The position numbers and the translations under genes were made by a program. A stretch of DNA of 64,000 nucleotides from Zygnema cylindricum (taxonomy: Eukaryota; Streptophyta; Zygnematophyceae; Zygnematales; Zygnemataceae). Location of the stretch: assembly GCA_037447655.1 (NCBI GenBank), contig JBBHKE010000318.1, forward strand, positions 1-64,000, written 5' to 3'. This document shows, piece after piece, positions 42,111-55,226 of the stretch. How positions within the stretch are numbered: position 1 is the first letter of the stretch; every line of letters begins with the position of its first letter. Under the pieces are notes generated by a model that saw only the letters and a list, made by a program, of their open reading frames with translations, had not been told where the DNA came from and did not search any database.

Positions 42111-42834
42111 AGGTGCGTCTCCATGTATCTAAGTAAGGGTTTTTTTTTGTCGTTTTCTTCTAAAACTTAAGGCCGTACCGCATTAGTGTCAACTGTACCA
42201 AAAAAAAGAAAAAAGGAGAAGTACATTTTGCGTCATCGTCGAATTTAAAATGTACTACATGTTGTCGTCTTGTGTTCTTCAACCCACAGCCACGCTAAAA
42301 AATGTCATCTTCAAACTTTTCTTTAAAAACATGCGCAATGTTTTTTAAAACAAAGTATTTTCAGTAAACAAATAACTACACGTATTCACACGTGTAAAAA
42401 TATTTCTAACAAAATTCAAATGAATTTAAACGACAACAAAAAATACACATTTGGGTATGTTTTGTCCGTTTACGTCTATCAAATTACATAATTTGTTTAT
42501 ATTTGTCAGTTTTCGTTGAGTACGGATTTTTTCATTTCAAGGGATTTGAAGATTCAGACGCCATTTCACGAAAACGTGAGAAATCTCTAAAGGCGCCACA
42601 TCAACTCGCACTCGCTGCCTCTCACCGTACAATTATGCGAGGTCACGAACAATTTGGAAAATCACAGATTGTAGACTTTGGCAACCGTCACACGTATGTC
42701 AGCGTATACAATCGTCACACCCTTAAGTTTTTATCCCGATTTAACACATAGGGACACTTGAAATCCGAGTTCGCCGGATCTGCGCTAAAAAACAAAGTAA
42801 TTTCTCTAAGTTACAAGTACATGGAGACGCACCC
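42111..42834. mobile_element. PIF/Harbinger-like MITE, 724 bp
   Basis: Terminal inverted repeats AGGTGCGTCTCCATGTA (42111-42127) and its complement TACATGGAGACGCACCC (42818-42834), 16 of 17 paired, flanked by TAA on both sides (42108-42110, 42835-42837). A 3-bp TWA target is characteristic of PIF/Harbinger. Internal AT-rich sequence with an 82-codon open stretch at 42503-42751 shows no transposase motif. Non-autonomous. Confidence 0.8.
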
Positions 42835-42956
42835 TAAGTTGTGCAATCTATTCCGTATAGTTTGAATACACTCCAAATTATGATTTGGCTGTTGATACTT
42901 TCGCATTTTGGTATTCACATGATGTCCAAAGGAATAAATAAATGCATTTTTTTTGT

Positions 42957-43668
42957 ACTGTTTGGACGGCCCGCCTGACTCCGGCGTCGACCCCCCCATT
43001 GTCGAAGCCACCAACGGCACTTTAGTACAGGTCTCCAACACGGGCAGCGGAAAAGTTTTGGCCGGCTGCCCGGTCATGATCAACAGTACGGGCGATCAAT
43101 TTTACATCTCGAGATTGCCTTCCGAAATTTCACTTCCGAAACTTCAACATGGTACGTTTCCGCACCTGTGATCCTTGGAAGGCTCAAATCCTGTAAATTT
43201 CCAGAACATCTATAGTTAGAAAGCCAAGAAATCAAATATCTCATTGGCCGCACTGACAATCATTTCTCTCATTGGCCGTATTGACAATTATTTTTCTTTT
43301 CGTTTTGCGTCGACGCAGAACAAAACGTTTTTCTCGAACCTGTGCGTCATTATGCCCCTCTTCCACATTCACGTCGGCCAGCTCAACCTGTACCTGGCAA
43401 CAACTCCACACTATATCCGGAATCGCCTCACTGCGTCATTTTCCAAACGGGTCCGACGGGCTCTCAATGCCAATCGCCGCCTCTCCCGCCTCCCGCCAAA
43501 TCTCCTCCTCCTCCACTCAAAAACAGCCCTCCCCCTCCCAAGAAGAGTCCTCCTCCTCTTAAAAAGAGTTCTCCTCCCCCACTCAAGAAAAGCCCTCCTC
43601 CTTTCCCCCCACCGACTCCAAAATCTTCACCACCATCTCAATATTTTGACATGACGTGTAGTGTGTAG
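42957..43668 (+). pseudogene. Copy 2 of the Pro/Lys-rich gene: exons 2 and 3 (broken)
   Basis: Exon 2 (42957-~43151) encodes LDGPPDSGVDPPIVEATNGT, followed by an intron starting GTACGT and ending GTCGACGCAG, then exon 3 (43314 on) NKTFFSNLCVIMPLFHIHVG. The acceptor before exon 2 is TG instead of AG (gtactg). A one-base deletion near 43391 shifts the frame before the Pro-rich tail, which continues in the next frame as PPPPLKN/PPPLKK units. No exon 1 is found upstream. Copia-A4 lies six bases beyond the residual reading frame. Confidence 0.85.
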
Positions 43669-43673
43669 AAATT

Positions 43674-44732
43674 AATGGTCCTTTTGAAGTATTTTCTAGG
43701 TTTAAATAGAAATATAGAAAGAAGTCGAGGTAGTCTACCTCTAACTTCTCTCTCCAACTCTCAAACTTGTCGCAGTCACTGAGAAATTGGAGAGGAAGCT
43801 AGAGCCATGGCTACCTAGGCTATCCAAAGGTTTAAGGGAAATATATATATTAGTTTATTTACCGTTAGAGGTTTATTTACTAAAAGGATATGTGCTGCCC
43901 CTTGGATTTGATCCCGGTACCTGCCAGACAGTAAGCAGCCAGTAGTAGGTAGCCTTATTCGTTATGTCTAGACCTAGTGTTACGTACTACACTGTTGGAT
44001 ATTTAATTAAACATTAACACTTTGGATTATTCATTTAACTTAAACTGTTTACGAAGACATAGATCCATTAATGTAAAAGTACAGATTACAGTATGGATTA
44101 GAAACGAATACTGTGCATTTAATTCTTTAGCGAAACGAAATCCGCCTATGTATTTATTACGGCTAGGATTAAATGTGAAGTTAATCGGACGGCCGAAATT
44201 ATACGTCGAGATCACGGAAGAGGATTTTGGCTGTTTATGGTCATCGCCACATCGGATGACACGTGGCAAAAGGACATTGGATTGCGGCATCTCCGAGGAT
44301 TAAGGGAGTGAATCCGGATATACCACGTGTCGACATTTAGACCATGTCGTACAATGTTCGTACAGAAAGTACACCGGCAGCTGTACTTTTGTGTACGGAA
44401 GTGTAATCTGATTGGCTCCGTACATCAATAGATAGAGACTGTGAGAGAGATAGGACTTAGGAAAATTAGGAGATAGGACCCTCTCTCCCAGAGAGCTTCT
44501 GTACAAAAGGTCAACTTTGACCCTCCAAAACTTACTGCTCAAGGGAGCAAATTCAAAGATTCTTTTTGCTATCGACTCAAGGGAGTCTTGCCTTCACATG
44601 GGTGAAGTTCGTTAGAGTTTTTGTTTGCCAGGGTGGCAGTTGTTTTTGCTGAAACACAAAGGGATTAGGGTTATCCTAGAGGCTTCTTAGAAGCTGTCCA
44701 CTATCAGGACTTATGGAGGTCTCAGAGTTTCA
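43674..44732 (+). repeat. Copia-A4 5' LTR
   Basis: 1059 bp, TGTAGAAATTAATGG to CAGAGTTTCA. Carries the hairpin array near 44530-44730 and a minus-strand tRNA-like block at 43965-43891. Confidence 0.92.
43891..43965 (-). other. tRNA-like module antisense to the Copia-A4 5' LTR
   Basis: Minus strand: aataaggctacc ... gggatcaaatccaagg. Decayed relative to A5 but in the same LTR position. Confidence 0.45.
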
Positions 44733-44745
44733 GGTTATGGGCCCA
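44733..44745 (+). other. Copia-A4 primer-binding site with in-frame ATG
   Basis: GGTTATGGGCCCA immediately after the LTR. ATG at 44737. Confidence 0.8.
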
Positions 44746-47700
44746 CCCTCTAGGGAACGAATTTTTATGGAACTGGCTTCATATACTGGAAAAGTATAAT
44801 GATAGGAGCTCTATGCGAAAAAAGGTTTTGGGGGATAGTGACTGGACGATTAGGGCGTCCATCAAGTCTTGGAATTCCTCCAAGGTTTCAAGGAAGTAGA
44901 TTCACAAAGAAAGCAGGTCCATCTTCAACGGAGGAGACAAAGGAAGGAAAGGTGGTGGACAAAGGAGCGGAGAAGGAGACGACCACACCAATAGCAACTG
45001 GGGCAGCATTCATGTCACCTATTCCGAGGAACGAGGAGAATGATACTGAAACCAGGGATTTCAACAATATGGTGGCAAAGCACTTCATCCTAAGCCATCA
45101 TACTCATGGACTTACATGTCCTCATTTGCAGGTAGAAAGGGCATCCGATTTGTGGATGGCTCTCATAGAGATATACCAAAGTGGTAGGATTCAGCAAAAA
45201 CAGTTAGCTCATCAGAAAGTTACGGAATATGTATACAAAGGGGGGAAAATGTTGGATTTTTGCAATGAGCTTGCTACACTGTTCATGGAGCTAGAGAGTG
45301 CGGGAAAAGATTTTAGTGAAAAAGAAAAGGTTAACTATTTATTGATGAAGTTACCCGATGAGTTCGAAAACATAGTCAACCGTGTTCAGGACTTGTCACA
45401 CTCAAGGTGGATATGGAACTCAGTGGTAGGGATGATTCTCGTTCGGCAGAATACGATTGAGATCCGAAGGGGAGGAAAGAGTGGCCAAGCTTTGGCAACT
45501 GCGACTGATTAGAGGAACAAGGATTCTCGGAAACCGGTCGAAAACTATGGGGGGAGGGAGCAAAAAAATTAGACCGACGAGTTCGGACCAAGGGCTCCCA
45601 AAGGTTTATGTCATTTTTGTAAAAAACCTGGGCACTATAGGGCAGAGTGCACTAAGCTAACCGAGCTTCGGTTAAAGGAGGGGCAGACCGGTGGTACCCC
45701 GAGGGGAAAGAAAAAGGCCCTTGTGACACAGGTACATGAGGCGGAATCCGAGGACGAGGACGATGAGCTCCTTTTAGATGAGAAGTTGGAGGTGAAAAAC
45801 GAGGGTTATATACCACGAAGGCAGAAATGTGCTTACGGAGGATTGAAAGGTGAAGCAGGCTGGATTGTAGATTCAGGTGCCTCCATGCACATGAAAAAGG
45901 ATAGGCACATGTTCACTAAGATAAGAAAGATTCCCATCGTAGAGATAGAGTACTGGGATGGGAGGATAGTCACCACTACTCTTGTAGGATCGCTAGATCT
46001 GAAAGTGTTAGTAGAAGGAAAGACATCCATAGTAACATTCTCCGATGTATTGTTTATTCCGGAGGGGAACAAAATCCTCATCTCTACATCTGTATTAGAT
46101 GATAAGGGTTTTTTAACTAGCACTAGGGAAGGAGTCTTTACTGCTAGTTTTGAGGAGGATGTCTATTTCATTGCTGAGAAAGGTAGCCATGGGATGTTTA
46201 GGCTGATTTTAAGTAATGAAACAAAGAAACTTTATTATTTTGGTGTTCATGATATTATGATGTGGCATAAGAGGCTTGGGCATGTGAATCCAGATAAGTT
46301 AAGAGAGATGAAAAAGATGGGAGTGGTGGAAGGGATTCAGTTCAGTAAGAGTGATAATATAAGTGATGGTAGTGGATGTGCTCAAGGTAAAGCACACAGA
46401 TTACACTGTCCTTAAACAACCACCTATAAGGGAGAAAAAATTCTAGATCTAGTACACACAGATATTTGAGGACCAGCTAAAGTACCCTCACCGGGGGGGA
46501 AGAGATTTATGATGACTATCACTGATGATTGGTCTCGGTATTCTCGGGTGTAGTTTTTGAAAAACAAGTCCGAAGCTCAAGATTGTTTTAGACAATATAA
46601 AGCATGGAGCGAAAAACTCCATGAAACTCCAATCAAGAGAATAACGAGTGACAATGGTGGAGAGTATACTTCTAACCAGTTTGAGGATTTTTTGAGGGAA
46701 GATGGGGTCCAACACCAAAAGACAGTTCTAGAAAACCCGGAACAGAATGGAGTAGCTGAAAGGTTAAATAGAACACTAAGTGATAGTGTTAGAAGTATGT
46801 TGTCAAATAAGAAGATAGGAAAAAGGTTTTGGGTAGAAGCAATGAACTATGCTAATTACCTCAAAAATAGAGTTCTTATTTCAACTATAAAAGATCAAAC
46901 ACCTTTTGAGAGATGGACAGGCCGAAAACCAGACCTATCTCACTTAAAAGTTTTCGGCAGTCAAGTATTCAGTCTAGATACAGATGGATCTAATTCGAAG
47001 CTAGATCCTAAAAGAAAACTGGGATACTTATTAGGATATGATGAGGATGTTTATGGATATAGAGTTTATGATCTAAAAAGGGAAGATATAATCTTAGTAA
47101 AGCATCTAGTAGTTATGGATGAAGGAAAGTCTGTGGATCCCTTCAAATATACAAAGTCAGTAAAAATCAGATTTGAGTCCAAAAATTCCGATGAATTTGA
47201 GCTTCTAACTATCCAAGTTTTAGAGAAGATGACATTCTTGCAGGTACAAATCAGACCGAAAAGGACTCGGCTGCGGAAACTCCAGTGACAACTCTACCCG
47301 AAGCGGAAGATGTGGTGGAAATTGATTCGGAATCAAAGGATAGGGGAGAAGCCGAGATTGTTCGATTGAATCCACGAAAACCATCTATTCCAGCCTCAGA
47401 TTTTGAGGGGGGAAGGAGAAGTAGCAAAAGATTGCAAGAAAAACAGGTTAATAACAAAGTAACAAAACTATCTTATCAAGATGAACCTCAGACTTATGGA
47501 AAACAGATGACTTGTCTAGAAAGAAAACGGTGGAAGATAGCCATCAATGAGGAGATGGCCTCAATAATGGCAGCCGATACTTGGGAGGTGGTGGATTGTC
47601 CACTTAACCGAAAACTAATCGGTTGTAAGTGGGTTTTCAAATTAATACTGAACCAAGATAACACAATCAAGCGCTAGAAGGCCAGATTAGTGGCAAAGGG

Positions 47701-49065
47701 ATTTACACAAAAGGAGGGAATTGACTACGAGGAAACCTTTGCCCCGGTCGTCAGATTCCCTCCGTCCGCATACTTCTCTGTTTGGCAGCAGCGGAAGACA
47801 TGGAAGTACACCAGATGGACATCAAGACAGCCTTTTTGCATGGAGAATTGGAAGAGGGGATCTTCATGCGACAACCCGAAGGATTTGTGGAAGAAGGAGA
47901 GGAGAGTAAGGTATGTCGGCTGAATAAATCTCTTTATGATTTGAAACAGGCCTCTCGACAGTGGAATAAGAAGCTTGATGAGTTTCTTACCGGTCTGGGA
48001 TATATCCGGATCAGCTATATCACTCAATCTATGTTTTTGAAGATGAGCAAAGTGTTACATTTATTGCAATTTATGTTGATGATTTGTTTGTTTTAAGTAA
48101 ATCAATGGAAAAAATTAATAAACTGAAAACCGATCTTAAGGGGAGATTTGAAATGAAGGATACAGGGGACGCAAAATATATTTTGGGAATTCAAGTAGAA
48201 AGAGACCGAGAAAGAAAGATTATAAGAATGTCTCAAAAGGAAGCAATAAGGAACATGCTTGAAAAATTTCAGATGGATTTAACTAATAGTTGTACAACTC
48301 CAATAGAGTTGAAGAAGGGAAGTGAGGGGAGTGAGGAAGGAGTCATAGTCTTAGACGAGGAATTATCTCTTGAAGAAAAGAAGTTCATGCAGACTATTCC
48401 TTTCAAGCAAGTAGTGGGAAGTCTAATCTATTTTATGTTTTTTACCCGGCCGGATTTAGCAGCAGCTGTAGAAGTGCTGAGTAGAAGTCTAAATGCTTCC
48501 ACTAAAAAGGATTGGGAGGCAGCTAAGAGAGTCTTTAGATATTTGATACGAACTAGGGATCTATGGTTGCATTTGGGTGGGGAGAATACTGACATCACTA
48601 CTTGGAGTGATGCTAGTTATGGTGATGCTCTGATGAGGAGATGTACTTCTGGATATGTATTATATGTGGGTGATGGGGCTTGCTGTTGGAGTAGCAAACA
48701 GCAAAAAATTATTGCTCAATCCACCATTGAGGCTGAGTATTTGGCCCGTTGCTCTACGGTAATAGAATTGATGTAGGTCAAGTCTTTGCTTGGGAACTTA
48801 GTCACCTTAAGAGTGGTGTGCAGAAATTTATTTTTGTGATAATCAGGCAGCAACCGCTATTTTTGCCAATCCTAAACATCATTTTAAAGCCAAACACATG
48901 GACATTAGACTCAGCTTTGTTAGAGAGAAAGTAGAAAACAAAATAATCAGTTTAGAGTACCGACCAGATAGTGAGATGGTAGCAGATATGATGGCCAAAC
49001 GAGTGCCTTTCCCTAAGCTAATTTTCTGCTGGGAGAAGTGTGGTCTGAAATTAAAGATTGACTAG
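44737..49065 (+). pseudogene. Copia-A4 gag-pol (broken)
   Basis: All Ty1/copia domains in order but with many lesions: stop at 45510 (Trp to TAG after ATD), stop at 45570 (Gln codon), 46413, 46468 (Trp to TGA), 46551 (Tyr codon), 47674 (Tyr codon), frameshifts near 47210, 47765, 48020 and 48770-48830. Protease keeps DSGAS (45870 region). The RT motif is split by a frameshift (FMLMICLF/YVDDLFVL). The zinc knuckle has HYRAEC where A3 has HYMAEC. Not functional. Confidence 0.9.
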
Positions 49066-49078
49066 AAAATAAGGGGAG

Positions 49079-50147
49079 TGTAGAAATTAATGGTCCTTTT
49101 AAAGTATTTTCAAGTTCTAAATAAAAATATAGAAAGAAGCCGAAGCAGTCTACCTCTAACTTCTCTCTCGAACTCTCAAACTTGTCGCAGTCACTGAGAA
49201 ATTGGAGAGGAAGCTAGAGCCATGGCTACCTAGGCTATCCAGAGGTTTACGGGAAATATATGTATTAGTTTATTTAGCGTTAGAGGTTTATTTACTAAAA
49301 GGATATTTGCTGCTCCCAGGATTTGATCCGGTACCTGCCGGACGGTAAGCAGCCGGTAGCCGGTAGCCCTATCCGTTATGTCTAGACTTAGTGTTACGTA
49401 CTACAGGGTTTGATATTTAATTAAACATTAACACGTAGGATTATTCATTTAACTGAAACTGTTTACGGAGACATAGATCCATTAATATAAAAGTACGGAT
49501 TACAGTATGGATTAGAAACGAATACTGCGCATTTAATTCTTTAGCGAAACGAATATTGCGTATGTATTTATTACGGCTACGATTAAATGTGAATTTAATC
49601 AGACGGTTGAAATTAAACGCCAAGATCGCGGAAGAGGATTTCGGTGGTTTATGGTCATCGCCACATCGGATGACACGTGGCAGAAGGACATTGGATCGCG
49701 ACATCTCGGAGGATTAAGGGAGCGAATTTGGATATACCACGTGTCGACATTTAGACCATGTTGTACAATGTTCGTACAGAGAGTACACCGGGAGCTGTAC
49801 TTTTGTGTACGAAAGTGTAATTCGATTGGCTCCGTACATCAATAGATAGAGTCTGTGAGAGAGATAGGACTTAGGAAAATTATGAGATAGGACCCGCTCT
49901 CCCAGAAAGCTTCTGTACAAAAGGTCAACTTTGACCCTCCAAAACTTACTGCTCAGGGGAGCAAATTCAGAGATTCTTTTTGCTATCGACTCAGGGGAGT
50001 CTTGCCTTCACAAGGGTGAAGTTGGTCTGAGATTTTGTCTGCCAGGGTGGCAGTTGTTTTTATCTGAAACACAAAGGGGTTAGGGTTATCCTAGAGGCTT
50101 CTTGGAAGCTGTCCACTCAGAGGCCTTATGGAGGTCTTAGAGTTTCA
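49079..50147 (+). repeat. Copia-A4 3' LTR
   Basis: 1069 bp. Ends TCTTAGAGTTTCA followed by CAGTG. Its U5 carries gtcttagag, i.e. the upstream AUG frame is closed by a stop as in A2. Confidence 0.92.
49309..49376 (-). other. tRNA-like module antisense to the Copia-A4 3' LTR
   Basis: Minus strand: ggctaccggctaccggctgc ... ccggatcaaatcctggg. A triplicated ccggtagc motif is present. Confidence 0.45.
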
Positions 50148-51690
50148 CAGTGTGATGTCACGCCATTGTAATTAGATAGTTTGATTCTTTTTGGAATTAA
50201 TTCAAGTTTTGTTTAGCAACGACTTTGTATTCTCTTACTATGTTATTCCTTCTAATTGATAAAATGAGGTGTGATATTTTTTTATGATTAAATTTAGGGT
50301 TTGCCACTACGGAAAGCTTAGATTATTCCCCACTGTTTGTTCCCCGCTTGTTTAAAAATAAAAATACGAAAAATGTGTGTCGCAACCATCACTAGCGTTG
50401 ATATTGAAACCAAAACTTTTCTTTCAGGATGCATTTTAAATTTCCTTCTCGGATTTGGTTAGAAGTCATGTGCGTGATTTCCAATTTTTTTTTTTTGCCT
50501 CATTTTTCTGACTCATAAAGGGTTTGACATTTGGTTTAGCACAATTTGAATTTTTCATGAGGCCAAAACTTGAGCATCTGTTTGAAATCTAAAAATGGAG
50601 GCATATTTTCTAGAAGATTTTGTTTAAATTTCCTTTATGTGATGTTGTTCAACAAAAATAATCGTGTTCCTTATCATTTTGTTATAATTTCCAAAAAAAT
50701 GACATTTAACCAACCACCACAAGCAAATTAATTTCCTGAGTGAAGAAAATAAAACACAAAACATCAAAGATTGATTTGGCTTTTGAGTTCTCAAATTGTA
50801 GATGTCACTCTGCAAATTCCGCGAACCTTAGACTTAGTTGCAAAGCCTCGAAAACAAATCTTCCTTTCTCCCTCAACCTCACACTTTTGGTGCACTACAT
50901 TGTATTGCGATACTAATTGATAGAATTAATAAAACCTGAAGCAACTCAAAAGAATAAACATAATAAACGCACCAACGGAAGCATTCACTGCACAATAAGG
51001 GATCAGCTGAAAAGAAATAAAGTTTGGCCGAAGCTTTTCCCCCACCACATAAATCGCTCTTTATTCTAAACACCATTGAACTCCAGTGACCATTCAATGC
51101 ATCAATCTACAACAGTTAAAATAGCCCTTCCTCCGCCTAACAAAGTGTTACCACATAACTTTTAGAGAACATAGCGTCCTTGGCCATGATTGAAACAAAG
51201 AAGACGTGGGAAGTAAACGGCACACGAAAAGCAAGCGGAAGTGTCGTTGTACTTTCTTATAGCAATGAAACGAAATAAGAAAAGCTCTAAATGTGGGAAG
51301 TACACGCAAAAAACACCACCATACGATACTTATCAGATTTCAATTTCTTTAAGATCAAGCCGAATGAATCCATCGTTACGTAATCATCGAGCAGCTTGCG
51401 ATCGATGCCAAATTTGGGAGGAGAACTAAAAGGAATTGGCTTCCATCAATGCTTTAGCAGATAAATTGATTCACTTACGGGAAATTCTTTAATTAAAGGA
51501 AGAGTCCACCCTTCTTACGTCATCAGTTATCTCAAAACTACTGAGGGTAATCGATCTAGATCTTCACGAGGCACTTCGACGTTTGGTACACTGAATGCTA
51601 CTCTCAACGAATCTGCCAGTCTAAGTTATCTCCCTAGAAAAGGTGGAAAGGGAGGAGGAAAATTCCAAAGGGAGAGAGGCTATTGCCCAG
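50148..51690. other. Unassigned, AT-rich
   Basis: Right flank of Copia-A4. No LTR end, intron-exon structure or long supported coding block is seen. The part nearest 51690 may be decayed gag of the Copia remnant that follows. Confidence 0.5.
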
Positions 51691-53700
51691 CCTATAGATT
51701 AAGACCGCAAAAATAATTGTTTCTTTTAGTGCTGCAAACTAGCCGGGACATGTGTCGCAATCTTGTCCTAACAAGGAGAAGCAATACAATTCTGCGGCCA
51801 ACGGGGCATTGTTTTAGCGTAATGCTACTCCAAGAATGATATTGGTGGCTGTTGAAGAGATAGAGGCGGCCGGCGTGGTGGTCATGACGGCGTCTTAATT
51901 GGTGGTTGCTGCGGTCGTGGTGGTCATTTCGGTGGAGGAAGACCTTTCATGGCAGAGAAACATTTTGAAGGAGGCAAAAAGCGCGCAAAAATTCGCCTTC
52001 CACAATCTTTCCATTGATCTGTTGACAAGCATTTTAAAACTCGAAAAAGAATAGATCACTAATTTGGGTGCTTTCCACCACGTGTATACTGACGCAACTT
52101 TATTTACTGACATGCGCTAACTTATCGTACCAAGGAGCAATACGCTCATCAGGAAAGAGACAATGACATGCGCTAACTTATCGTACCAAGGAGCAATACG
52201 CTCATCAGGAAAGAGACAATTTTGTTTAGTACAATAGGTACAATTTGAGATCTTTTTAAGTGGGGTTCTAACGGATCTGAAAAGTTCACGCAAACGAAAT
52301 TGGTTAACATATTTCATACACTCGTCAAATTTGTGGATATATTCAATGTTTCACAGATGAAAAGGTCGGGCACCAACGTTTGGGAGATTATGCTATTCAA
52401 ATTGTACGACCGAGAAGGAGGCAAAGCCATAAAATCTATGCAAAACCAACTACTAAAGAGTCGGCGTATATTGTATACGGCCAACGCGCCATTATCAACC
52501 AGCTTTTAGAGTTAAATGGCGATCTTACCCTTTGGCACCATCAGATGTGCCATACATGCGAGGCCAGCCTTCATCGTATGATTAAAAGCAAGGTGTAAGA
52601 TGATTACATTTGGCGTTGGGTGAGCAAATTGAAAGATGCGTGAGGTGTAACAATAGGAAACAAATTCGGAAACCACCTCTGGCTAAGAATTCGATCCATT
52701 GCACTCAAAATCCGCTTGTGCGTGCACATTAACCTATGCGAAGATATAAAGCTGGAATAGATCACGAGAAATAGTTACATTATGGTTATTATTGATGATT
52801 TCTCTTGATTCACTCGGGTAATATTGTTGAAAAAAAATCTGATGGTGTTGAATTTTTTGAAGAATAACATGTAATGGTATAGCAACAATGCAAAAGAAAA
52901 TTGAAACCCATTAGATCAAACAATGTAAGGGATTTCTTTTTCGTATGCATATGGTATTGGGGAATTCAATATCAATATACCGCATCCAACTCACCAGAGT
53001 GGAATGGTATCGTTGAGAGGAAGAGTCATACTTTTCACAAAATGTTGCGCTCTATGATTCACGGATTTGACCGGAATATATATAATTAGGGTGTTGTTAT
53101 TCTTATTGCGAATTACATTTGCATTCGGCGACTACTTTTAATTTCGGGGGACAAAACGCCTTACGAGTTATAGTATGACCGCAACACAACACTTCATCAC
53201 ATTCAGATTTTACGGTGTCGTGCAACGGTTTATGTTCAATAACAAATAAGACATGGAATTTTGCATCTCAAATTTGGTCTGGTTATTTTATTGGTTATAG
53301 CTCCAAACAGAGCTTTTATTTGGTTTACGTCCAATCTGCAATGTCATCGTGGAATCTCTTAATGTGGATTTTTTACCGTCAACTTTTGAGCCGGGAAACA
53401 GAATTGCAATTTACATTTTTATGACTATGACATCACCAATTTTCTCGAAATTGAAGGTTCGGGTTTGGTCATTGAGCCTGAAAGGGCTTCTTATGTTAAA
53501 AGGGGGATAGGAAAATTCTCTCAAAATTTAAAACTGGATAACATTAGGGGTGATTCCCGATGGGAAAATTCTCGGATGTCTTTGGACATTCAGAAATCTT
53601 CTACTTCCCATTAGAGTAGTATTAGTCTTATTGAGGAATAATATCAAAAGGAGACAATAATTTTGCTACGGAGAAGTATGATGGAGAATAAGGCGAAGAA
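51691..53700 (+). pseudogene. Copia-F remnant: zinc knuckle, pre-integrase and integrase (very old)
   Basis: Plus strand, heavily broken. A CCHC-like relic CKLAG-HVSQSCPNK sits at 51734-51778 across a one-base shift. At 52525-52600 LTLWHHQMCHTCEASLHRM matches the copia pre-integrase motif (W-H-x4-x-H). At 52638-52670 ERCVRCNNRKQIRKPP matches its C-x2-C end. Integrase core pieces: SYIMVIIDDFS (52770-52805), SNSPEWNGIVERKSH (52985-53025). At 53262-53330 is the post-core WSGYFIGYSS motif. RT and RNase H are not found, so the 3' half is lost or decayed beyond recognition. Distinct from families A, B and C. Confidence 0.75.
52109..52220. repeat. 56-bp perfect tandem duplication
   Basis: The unit beginning gacatgcgctaacttatcgt occurs at 52109-52164 and identically at 52165-52220. 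Being exact inside an old, decayed element, it arose recently. Confidence 0.95.
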
Positions 53701-54985
53701 GCCGGCCTGCCTTTCATTTGACCAAAAATGCGGGAATGTGGAAAACTCACATTAATATATTTCAGCGACTAGGGTGGTGGAGTTCCTCCTATGGCAACAC
53801 TATGTAAAAACGTGCCAGGCGGTAATTAATAATAGCACATTTAAGGACGATAGCCCAAGTGAGGAAAGAAACTATAGACGCAAAGTGAGTTTAAAGACGA
53901 AAACTAGTGTATCGTGAGAAATTGTGGAGAATAAAGCTCGATCAGTGTGTAAGTGCTTCTAACGAAGGAAGGCATTGCTTAGACGGAAACATTTAGACTT
54001 GGAGACAAATTTGTTTCATTGAGGATGATCATTTCTATTGTTGCTGTTGGTGGGGAACATATTGTTAAGAACGATTAAAATAAATCACCACAAAGATAAC
54101 ATGTCAATTACACAGCTGAAGCATTTACAAACGGGACAGTTGGCCAAAAAGGAATTTATATGTTTGGGCCGAAGCCTCTCAACAACACCTCACTCCTCTC
54201 CTCTATATTCTCAAATTGATTTATTACTCTAGAATGGCAACACTCCTCAACACCTCTATTCTCTGAATGGATCACTAAGGATCCTGAATAAATCTGATTC
54301 GATCACAAAGGATCTTCACGTCTCTCTTAATTGATTACAAAGGATCTTCATCTCTCTTCAAATTGATCACTAAGTATAAACCTAGGATCCACACCTCTAC
54401 ACCTGTTTTTCGTTACCTTACTTTGAACTTCTCTACCTTTGGCCTGTTATTATTTTGGCTTCTTTTAGTATCCTTTGTTTTTACTTATTTTTTGACCTTT
54501 CGTGGCCTCTCATTCAGAAAAGACCATGCAAGTACTAAGTTTAATTAAAAGATATTTTGCGAAAAAAGGTCTCCAATTTTGAATTTCAGAAAGATGCTCA
54601 AGCGAACAAATGTAAAATTTAATCTCAACGTAACCAATTGTCAAACTCTTTATGAGTGGAAACATGAGGAAGAATACGAAAACAAATGGAAATACATTTA
54701 TATATCTTCTCCAAAAATGTGTGAAGCAAATTTTTTGAATGCATTTGAAAGAAGAGTTTCCAAAAAATAGCAAATTAAACTATATTTTTTTTTTTGTTTT
54801 TTTTTAAACAATTTGAGAGGAAAAAATGGTGTGGACTAATTTACTCCGACCGTAGTGACAAATACTAAATAAAACCACTTATCGTCGCTATTTTCTTTCA
54901 AGATTCGGAATTAAAAGATATTCCTTGATAAAAAATATAATAATCCCAATAACAGAGCTACAAGGCAAGAGGTAATATTAAAAAA
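53701..54985. other. Unassigned, with gatcac-type short repeats
   Basis: No gene supported. Positions 54265-54375 contain several imperfect copies of gat(c/t)acaaaggatcttca. The rest is AT-rich and may include the lost 3' end of Copia-F. Confidence 0.45.
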
Positions 54986-55226
54986 ATGAAGCTACCAAAA
55001 TACAACGGAGTGGACATCACCCCACACGGAAAGGAAGAGAGAGAGAGAGAGAGACTATTAACACCTACGTCAGCACCTAGATTTTCAACAGAACCATTTG
55101 TGCTCTCATCAAAATCTTGTCTCCTAATCAGTAGTGTGAAGCCAGTCACGTCACGTCATGTCAAGTCATTGTGCGGTGGTGGAGGAGATTTTGCGCTCCG
55201 TGAGGGGGAAGGAGGAGTGAGCTCGT

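Larger units (their letters stand above)
43674..50147 (+). mobile_element. Copia-A copy 4 (A4), complete but dead
   Basis: LTRs 43674-44732 and 49079-50147, internal 4346 bp, flanks TAGTG (43669-43673) and CAGTG (50148-50152), a 5-bp duplication with one change. Primer site GGTTATGGGCCCA at 44733-44745 and polypurine tract AAAATAAGGGGAG before the 3' LTR. Confidence 0.92.

Noticed and set aside
42503-42751. 82-codon open frame inside the MITE as a host gene.
   Set aside because: It lies wholly inside the inverted-repeat element, has no recognisable domain and is short enough to be chance.
41931-42956. A bidirectional promoter between gene copy 1 (minus) and copy 2 (plus).
   Set aside because: Copy 2 has no exon 1 or TATA upstream, and the interval is mostly the MITE. 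Both copies are dead.
54510-54780. Small open frames in AT-rich DNA at 54510-54780 on both strands.
   Set aside because: No motif, no splice context, biased to Lys/Asn/Phe as expected from base composition.
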